A stretch of 64,000 nt of DNA, from the NCBI GenBank assembly GCA_016271365.2, contig CM057456.1:1400797001-1400861000 (forward strand), written 5' to 3'. Of this stretch, positions 56,816-64,000 are shown one piece after another. Positions within the stretch are counted from its first letter, which is position 1, and each line of letters starts with the position of its first letter. The position numbers and the translations under genes were made by a program. Source of the stretch: Neoceratodus forsteri. Lineage: Eukaryota; Chordata; Ceratodontiformes; Ceratodontidae. The notes beneath the pieces were generated by a model that was not told where the DNA came from, ran no database searches, and saw only the letters and a program-made list of their open reading frames with translations.

Positions 56816-57279
56816 GAGGTCAATTTTTCACAGAAAGGGTGGTGGAGAACTAGAATGGGTTTCTGACGGAGGTGGTGAATTCAGAGACTGTAGAGGGATT
56901 TAAGTCCACTTGGGACAGACACCTGGGGCTAAGGGGAAGGGGGGGATGTCTTAAGATATGGTAGGGTGGACTAGGGGGGCAAGGGGCAGACTAGATGGGC
57001 CATGGGGTCCTTTTCTGCTGTCACCTTCTGTGATTCTGTGAATATTCTCTAGTTAAAATGAGCATAACAGTAGAATAACTTGAAAAGAACATAACAAATA
57101 TAAACAAACACAGGTGGTGCACTCCCTCCCTCCCTCACCCCCCAGGCCCCCTAGACATATATATCTAAAAAGGCTAGGACAGCCTTCCAACTGGGTACAG
57201 AGGCTGTCTCAACGATGTAACAGCTGCAACCTCATCCATCAACCAAGGTTGCCAGATGGCCTAAAGTTTCTCCTTTGTT

Positions 57280-59288
57280 AAGTGAATGGTACTAGTAATA
57301 TGTTCCATTTGTTCAATTTCTTTTATTTTTGCCCACCATTGTCCCAACAAGGGGGGTGTTGGTGGGAGCCAGTTTCATGTGGTGCACTTCAGTGCTGCCA
57401 CACTCATGATTTGGCCCAATCTACAAATGGTGCTGGGACAGGCCAAGAGTGCTGGGAATCCCAGAACCAACTGAAAGGAGAAGGGGACAGCAATGTTTGT
57501 AAATTTTTGGATCTCGCCTTGAATAGAAAGCCAAAAACCCAGAAGAACTGGGCAGTCCCAAAAGATATGACAGTGGGTACCTCTGGCCCTACCGCAGTTA
57601 CGCCAGCAGGTGTCTGAGTAGCTAGGGTGAAAATGTTTGGTGATAACTGGTGTCTGAAAAAAAACATGTCAGCACCTTCCAATTAAACTCCTGCCAAATC
57701 GGGGAAGCCATTACTTACCATCCCAAAAATAGGCACTGAGACCCCTACTCCAGAGGAATCAAGAAGCTGGATTCTTGTTCCCATTTAAGTCTAATGGTAT
57801 CCAGAGGAGGACCCAATGGATTCACTAGGATTTTCTAAAGTTCCACTAGGTAAAGCCGGCCTGGTGGCGCTGGAGGTTGAGGTGCTGGTTGCTACACCTT
57901 GCGCCACGCCGGGGACCCAAGTTTGGGAATGAGTCCGGGCCATGGGGAGGGGGTTCAGAAGGGGGCGAGAGACGATCAAATGTCCAGAGGACTACTCTCC
58001 TCTTTCAGGGGGAGGGAGACTAGTCGTTCCATTCATTGACTGCCCTCTGGCAGTGGCTGGAGGGCAGTACAAGTCAGAAGGCTTGATCGGACGTCCTCAT
58101 GTCGGGGGGGGGGTGGGGACAGACAAAAATGGAGGAAAATGAGCCTGGCAGGCTCGATGACGGTCCGCCACTCCTGCGGGCCATCCCTGGATTCTAGATT
58201 GGGTCTCTGGGAGGGGGGGAGAAGCCAGCAACCTCCTCCTGGTGCCACCGTGGGGGACAATCCACAGGGGAACTACCGGGGACCGCAAATATGGGAGCGG
58301 TGGAACTGGAGAGAGTGTTCCTCCATCAGGAGGGCCAAAATTGCCTGCCAGGGCTCTGGAGGATTAAGAAACAACAGAAAAAAAAAGTTCAGCTAGGTAA
58401 CGGATCTTGACTGCCAATGTGATAGAAAAAATCTTCAAGGTCAGCAAGATCTCTCCACAATGAGGGCAGGAGTCCTGAGGATATTATAAAGTGTCAAACT
58501 TGCAAAAAATTAAAGTAGTCTTCTCTGCGGAGAGAGTCCAGAGTTTGTAATCTGGAAAACGGGAGACAGCCATGATCATCGGTACACTGTTTAAATGTAG
58601 CAAGAGCCTGCACCTCCCAATAAGCAAAACCCGGGTTTAGTCGGGGGGGGGGGGAGAGAGGAAGAGGTCTTCATGCCATATTAAAGAGAGGGGACCAAGA
58701 GTGTTAGGAGTCTGTGTTAGTTTTCAAAGCTGTAACAAAATACACAGCGAGTGTTTAACCCAAGGGTTTTGGATTCTCAACCAAATACGTGTGGGAGTCA
58801 CACAGGTAAGGCAGGTCCAAAGGGCCCAACTTGGCAGTGAGGCAGCTTCGATTTCGTACCAGCTAGAGGCCTCCCGTCTCTTGGCCCAAGTACAGAGCTG
58901 GGTGCCCTGAGCTGCCAAATAGTATAGTGGAAAACTGAGGAGAGCAAGCCCTCCAAGATGTCTTGGGGCATGCAGAATTGAGACTGATAACTGAGGGCTC
59001 TTCCCAGACCATATATAATTTTGCACCACTTTATGTAAAATATTCCAGAAGGGTTTAGAGATTGGGATGCGTAGAGTTAGAAACAAAAATAAAAGGTGGG
59101 GAAGGACATTCATTTTAATTGTTTGTGTTCTGCCATTTAATGTTAGGGGTAAAAGTTTCCAGTGGGCCAGATCAGCCTGAAGAGTGTCTAAAAGTTTCAG
59201 ATATTCTTAAACAACCTAGAAGTGTCTTTGGAGATCTGAATTCCCAGGTGTCAAAAGGTATTAATGGGAAAGAGCCTTTAAAGTCCAC
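57280..59288 (-). pseudogene. L1a ORF2, RT end and C-terminal domain
   Basis: 58724-59113 gives MNVLPHLLFLFLTLRIPISK, QNYIWSG, RHLGGLALLSFPLYYLAAQ, the L1/Tx1 post-RT helix region. Upstream (59115-59280) frames give LGIQISKDTS-like and DLAHWKLLPL-like pieces. The C-terminal Cys-rich part at 57500-57620 reads CWRNCGRA then THCHIFWDCP, the CxxC-HxxxxC pattern of L1 ORF2 ends. Several frameshifts are present. Confidence 0.75.
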
Positions 59289-59360
59289 AGGAGATCACGT
59301 GATGCAGGCTCACGGGTAGTTGTACCCTCCATGTCTCCCGCTCACTCGAGACCTTAATTA

Positions 59361-60314
59361 ATGATTAAATGCATTATAACTATGAAATTCGAAAAGAAAA
59401 ACGCATCTAAGAACACCAGCAGTATGCAACAATACTGGGCTGCAATTTTGTTACCCAGCATGGAAGCAGAGATGAGGCAAGCTCTGTCAAAACACATGCC
59501 TCCTTCCACGCCAGAAAAGGGCAGCAAAAAAACAAGGCTGCAAGCCACCTCGGCAGAACGTCCCTCGTCAAACCAGGATCCTAACATTCTAACAGTGGAC
59601 AGGTTCTTGCAAGCGTTGAAGACATTCCACGAAGAACTCCGATCGCTAACTGCCGAATTTAAATCAATGGCCACGGCTCTGGAGAGTGTTCCGACAAGGG
59701 TCGGCGACAACGAGGCAAGGATAGTATCAGTGGAAAAGCATCTGGGGAGAATAGAACCAGAGCTGGTGTCTACAAGGCAGAAGATGGTTCGCTTGGAATC
59801 GAAGGTCGAGGATTTGGAGGGGCGCAGTAGGCGCAACAATGTGGTGATTATAGGCTTACCGGAGAAAGAAGAGGGAGTTGACGCAATTCTTTTTGTTCAG
59901 AATCTGGTAGCAAAGCTGGTCAGTCCCTCCCCGTATGGTGCTTCTTACTGCCTAGAGCGAGCTCACCGATCCCTGCGCCCGATGCCTGCTGCAGGTGCCC
60001 CCGACCTCTAATAGTCCGATTTTTAAACTACCTGAGCGGCAGCATTTCCTGACGACAGTCTGAAGCTTGGAGCAAATAAAATGAGGTGAAGTCCAGCTAA
60101 GGATCACGCAAGATCTCCCGGTGACCATCCGGCAGTGCAGAGCTCTTTTTCACCCTTTAGTCAACAAGTTGATACCAGCGGGATCAAGTTTAAAATGCTA
60201 TATCCCGCAAAATTCCAGGTCACAGTAGATGGTAACTGGTCCAGTTTCGAAGACCTGAAAGCTGCAGAAGCAACTCTGAAGGAAGCATTCCCCAATCTAT
60301 TCAGTGATCGCTGA
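59361..60314 (+). pseudogene. L1b ORF1 (coiled coil, RRM, C-terminal domain)
   Basis: The frame 59361-60011 has a heptad-like segment (about residues 75-145: FKSMATALES, VEKHLGRIEP, LESKVEDLEG) followed by RRNNVVIIGLPEKEEG, the start of the L1 RRM. A frameshift near 60000 hides PRPLIVRFLNY. The C-terminal part returns (DLPVTIRQCRALFH, FKMLYPAKFQVTVDG, EAFPNLFSDR) and stops at 60312-60314. The total is about 318 residues, normal for L1 ORF1, an RNA-binding trimer. An in-frame Met at 59382 is an alternative start. Confidence 0.8.
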
Positions 60315-62118
60315 AGTGGACTGCATGGATGCTGTATGCCTATTTGTGCTGAGATATTTGTTTGCTGCAAACTGCAAAGGGACTGAAGCTATCTATTCTA
60401 CTTGGTGCTCGGTCTATTCTAAATGCCAGAGGTTGTATGCCAGATCATCATTCCGGATCTTAAATGGAGCTCCAAAGTGAAGGCTACAACGAGTATTCCC
60501 TTTTTTAAAGACGCCGGTGAATGTTAGCCCGGTATGCCATAACTGCTATTCCTGAACAGGTTAACAGGACAGCGGTGGCTGTTTTACGGTGTACCCTACA
60601 GGGAGGCACAACTGCCCTGCAAGTATCATCGTTGCTCCTGTACCTGAAGTTCAAGGAAGGTGCCCTGGAGAGATACTTCGAGAAGAGAGCTATACCTCCT
60701 ATTTGGCTGGCAGATTGCACCAAGAGAAACTGGCGCAACACAGTTTTGTTTGCAAAAGTTGCCGCATGTTGCTCTCCGAAGACATTAACTGGTTTCTAAA
60801 TTGGAGCGACTTTATAAAACGTGGCCATGCTGGTTATGATAGTTTAGCTTATGGTCCCCCTATATAAAACTCATCATTTTAAAACTAAAGGCTTAATGGT
60901 AAAGTTGAATGGGAGAATCATATTAAGAGTTACAAGGTTTTGTACAGATTGTGGTCACTTTAAGTTTGCTAGCACAGTGCTCTTTGTTTTTGCAGGTAAA
61001 AGGGGCGATTGGATAAGGTTTCCAGGCTGTAACAAAGTCGCTGTTCTGTCACTACTGAGAATTAGACCCAGAAGAGAATCCAGGGATTCTGTCCCCCTCA
61101 TGCTGGTTTAGCCTCTTGCTGGATCTGGCGAAGGCGTGCTTGCATACTGAAGAGCTAGTGTTTTAACACTGACTGGGTCTGCTTGGGTAGTAGACTCCTG
61201 ACTTTTAGATCCAAATTTACCAATTGTAATCCTGGTGGAGGATGGGAGCTTTTCTCTCCCTTTTTTGTCTTACTTGTCTCTCAACCCCCCCCCCCCTTCT
61301 CACTTGTTTTTTTTCCCTTGTCATGCTCACGTGTCAAAGGAGCTCTGGTTACACAAGCGTTTGGAGGATCCGGCGCCAGTAACTACAGAGTTAGCAAGCT
61401 GAATATCACCCGTAGGACAAACCTTCCAATTGTAACCACTGCCATATGGCAAGTAGCAATGATTTTCGTTTTTATTCTGTTGGAGGGGGGCGCTTAAGCG
61501 AAGAATCTATTCACTCAACCAAGTTTATTAATGTGGCAACAAGGTTCACTTGAGATTTTGTTTGCCCAAATGTAATACAAGCTAATGGCCACAAGATGTT
61601 GCCCTGGGATAAATTATGAGTCAATTCCTTAGTTAGAAAAGGACTGTGTGTATATAAAGGATTCACTTAAGAAGTTTTATTTTTAGTTTTTTTATGCAAC
61701 TTTATCAGGCTGTGATTAGCAAGTGTGCAAGTCTCCAGCCAGTGAATATTTCTTCTATGTTTCTTTTATAGGTAAATAAAATTTAATTAATGCTAGTATA
61801 TGGATCCAGGATTCAAGGCAAGAAGTATTTTGTGGGGTTAAGAGTGGGCGGAAGGGAGGAGAGGATATTCGTGGTATCTGTAGATCATGCACCTTGATGT
61901 TATTAAGTTGAGAGGGTGGGGGGTATTTTTGGCCCTTTTGGCCAGTAGGATTATGTTTTGGCTAGGAATTTGTGGGTTTGTATATGAATCTGTAAGCTTA
62001 AGGGTGGTAGGTTTAAAGGGCCTCAGGACTTGGGGAAGGGGTGGGCAGGGGGACAACTCGGCTGGATATCGTGAGGAAGGGAGAAAGGTTACTGTAATTT
62101 GAGCTTGGAAAACAAAAA
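60315..62118 (+). other. Long inter-ORF segment of L1b
   Basis: At 1.8 kb this is much longer than the usual L1 gap between ORFs. 61830-62060 is G-rich and may be native. 60315-61830 shows no domain I recognise; two overlapping frames at 60521-60799 and 60589-60867 have no known motif. There is a C-run at 61287-61299. An unrecognised insertion is likely, but I could not find its edges. Confidence 0.4.
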
Positions 62119-64000
62119 ATGGCAGGAGGTTTAAAATTACTTACGTGGAACATCAGAGGTGTAAGAAAAAGTGAAATGATATCAGGTTTTAAAACATATT
62201 GAATGCTTAAAAGGAGCTGTCACATTCTTACAAGAAACCTGCTTACTGATCTCAGAGGGCTCACTTCTGAGAAGGCAACTGGTAGGCCAAGTCTTTAACG
62301 TGGGGGATAGCACCCAAAGCAGAGGAGTAGCTATATTATTTTCCCGGAGTATTCCCTTTAACTGTGAAATTTGTATTCAGGGCCCTGATGGTAGATATTT
62401 AATTTTGAAAAGGTTTACTTGATCTCACAGAGGTTGCGCTCTGCTTTGTCTATGGGCCCAATTTTGACTCCCCAGCCTTTTTTCATAAATTACTTAGATA
62501 ATTATTTCCCTATGTTTCATTTCCACTAATTTTGGGAGGAGATTGGAATCTCTCGTTTACCCCTGACCTGGATAAATCAGGGGCTAGGAAATCTGGACTC
62601 TCGCCTGCTCAGAGAGCCCTCCGAGATTTAACAGATCAACTAGGTCTGTTGGACCCATGGAGGGTCCTTTACCCTTCCTTGAAAGAGTATACATTAAGGT
62701 CGGTTGTTCATGGCATGTCCACCAGAATTGGCTACTTTTTAATTAGCCATACTTTCCTGTCAGGAATAATAGAGAGTGCTATTGAACCCGGTGTTATATC
62801 AGATCATGCAGTGGTGTGGTGTTCACTAAACCAGACCCCCAATGATACAAAAGAAACCATATGGAAGGTTAATAACCAATTACTAAGAGATGAGAGAGTT
62901 ATTAAAGATATTTCGAAAGCAAGTGATCAGTACACGGAGGTTAACCTTGGCTCGACAGGAAGAACAGATTTAGAATGGTGAGCCCTGAAGCGTGTAATAA
63001 GGGGAGAAATAATCAGAATAGCCTCGTACAATAAAAAGATGAAACAACAAGAAGCCCTCACATTAATCAGCAAAATTCACGATTTAGAGAAAACATTATC
63101 TCCCTCCAGCCCAGAGGTGGACAGACTTAAACTGATGGGTTTGATTGCCCAGTATAGCTCCCTACTGTTAAGCAAAGCAGAGTATGCAATAATGCGCACC
63201 AGGATTAACTATGTGGATCATGGGGAAAAAGGAGGAAAGCTGTTGGCCCTTCGGTTAAAAACTCAAGAAGCTGCCAGAATAATTAAAGGTATTAGGTCTA
63301 GCTCAGATAACACTATACAGGTGAACCCTAAAAGAATAGTGCAGGAATTCGTAACTTATTATAAGGACTTGTACAGACCCATGCCTAACCCCCCTGGAAA
63401 ACAAGAACTAGATAAATATTTAGAGACACACACTCTACCACAAATAACAGCAGCACAGAAGTCGCCACTCCTGGCACCCATAACTGACATAGAAATTAAG
63501 AAAACAATTAACTCCCTCCCTTTGGAGAAAGCCCCCGGCCCTGACGGGTTTTCACCCAATTGCTACAAATCCTTTAGTAAACAATTGACTCCTTGGTTAA
63601 GCCGGTGGTACAAGAGGTTTCTAGAAGGGGATGTAATGGATGACATCTTCCTGGAGGCCCTAATTATTGTCTTGCATAAGCCAGAGCGGGACCCGGAAAT
63701 GGTGACTAATTATAAACCTATCTCTTTATTGAATTATGACATGAAAATTCTAGCTAAATTGTTAACAAATAGATTGGCGGGGGTTATGCCCACCATCATT
63801 CATTTAGACCAAGCAGGATTTATGAAGGGGAGAAACTCCTCAGATCATCTGAGGAAATTATCTCATATTTTCTCCGCGTTCAGGGACTCTGACGTGCCAG
63901 CTGGTCTGTTGTCCCTGGACGCGGAAAAAGCTTTTGATAGGGTGGATTGGAGCTTCTTGTTTTCCACAATGTGCAAATTCAGATTTCCAAAGGAATATAT
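62119..64000 (+). pseudogene. L1b ORF2 (endonuclease and RT start), incomplete at window edge
   Basis: The start Met at 62119 leads into KLLTWNIRGV (Asn) and, after a frameshift, FLQETCLL (Glu) and SRGVAILFSR. From 62532 one frame runs to the window end with a single TGA at 62979: GGDWNLS, TRIGYFLIS, ISDHAVV, then RT with LEKAPGPDGFSPNCYKSF, NYKPISLLNYDMKIL, QAGFMKGRNSSDHL and LSLDAEKAFDRVDW (motif A). The TRIGYFLIS block has Gly (62730-62732) where L1 endonucleases have a catalytic Asp. The RT active site YADD lies beyond the window. Confidence 0.8.

Larger units (their letters stand above)
54115..57040 (+). mobile_element. CR1-6: best-preserved CR1 LINE
   Basis: It contains a full endonuclease and a long RT frame, and ends with the CR1-style octamer tail TTCTGTGATTCTGTG at 57026-57040. 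It is inserted in the 3' UTR of L1a. ORF1 is missing, so the copy is 5'-truncated just upstream of ORF2. Its long frames suggest it is among the younger CR1 copies here. Confidence 0.85.
53683..59288 (-). mobile_element. L1a: L1/Tx1-type LINE, 3' half, split by CR1-6
   Basis: Minus-strand L1 sequence starts with a T-run at 53683-53699 (its poly(A) tail), preceded in its own orientation by CACCAATAAAATG, a polyadenylation signal. The 3' UTR runs to about 54115, resumes at 57041, and ORF2 C-terminal coding runs to about 59288. It stops exactly where a plus-strand L1 5' end begins. CR1-6 lies inside it. Confidence 0.75.
59289..64000 (+). mobile_element. L1b: L1/Tx1-type LINE, 5' part, running off the window
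   Basis: It starts with GGAGATCACGTGATGCAGG, the kind of 5' UTR start I know from vertebrate L1s. ORF1 is at 59361-60314, a long inter-ORF segment at 60315-62118, and ORF2 from 62119 to the window edge. It has the same family type as L1a and the opposite direction, with its 5' end meeting the break in L1a. Confidence 0.8.

Noticed and set aside
58033..58396. Overlapping short frames near 58100 as genes
   Set aside because: They fall inside L1a ORF2 sequence on the other strand; they are shadows.

Overview
The window is an almost unbroken mosaic of retrotransposons and small DNA transposons from a vertebrate nuclear genome. I see no convincing single-copy host gene, no tRNA or rRNA gene, no CRISPR array and no bacterial-style operon. 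DIRS-like tyrosine-recombinase retrotransposons, CR1 LINEs, L1/Tx1-type LINEs, L2-like LINEs, hAT elements with 8-bp target duplications and MIR-like SINEs occur together. That mix points to an amphibian, and a caecilian fits best; this last step is inference from known repeat landscapes, not read from a gene.

Layout, using my own labels. 1-137: 5' end of a minus-strand DIRS (A0). 138-632: L2-like LINE tail. 1085-5552: CR1-1 (+). 5545-9963: DIRS B1 (-). 9964-15655: DIRS A1 (-), the most complete tyrosine-recombinase element. 15656-18104: mostly unidentified, with a 163-bp hAT miniature element and a 36-bp tandem repeat. 18105-25923: two successive gag-only DIRS elements, C1 and C2 (-). 25924-31586: DIRS A2 (-). 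32395-33955: CR1-2 (-). 33956-34440: DIRS C3 fragment. 34500-41110: CR1-3 (-), split by a hAT that is itself split by an L2-like LINE. 41111-45315: sparse region with SINEs, a foldback element and two stray DIRS B termini. 45316-47000: hAT. 47066-49590: DIRS B2 (-), containing CR1-4. 49591-52130: CR1-5 (-). 52540-53682: DIRS D (-). 53683-59288: L1a (-), interrupted by CR1-6 (+). 59289-64000: L1b (+), running off the window.

In a DIRS the gag, reverse transcriptase (RT), RNase H (RH) and tyrosine recombinase (YR) act together: the mRNA is copied, an internal complementary region (ICR) helps close a circle, and the YR inserts it without target duplication. Nearly every reading frame here is broken. 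C1 and C2 keep gag and terminal signals but no RT or YR, so they look like non-autonomous passengers. CR1 and L1 copies move by target-primed reverse transcription using their endonuclease (EN) and RT.

The points most worth following are: the gag-only DIRS pair; ICR-like inverted pairs with conserved flanks; a palindromic core shared at two DIRS-A boundaries; an eight-ligand zinc-type module in the gag of three DIRS families; the three-level nest with a perfect 8-bp duplication; and the opposed L1 halves, which suggest twin priming.
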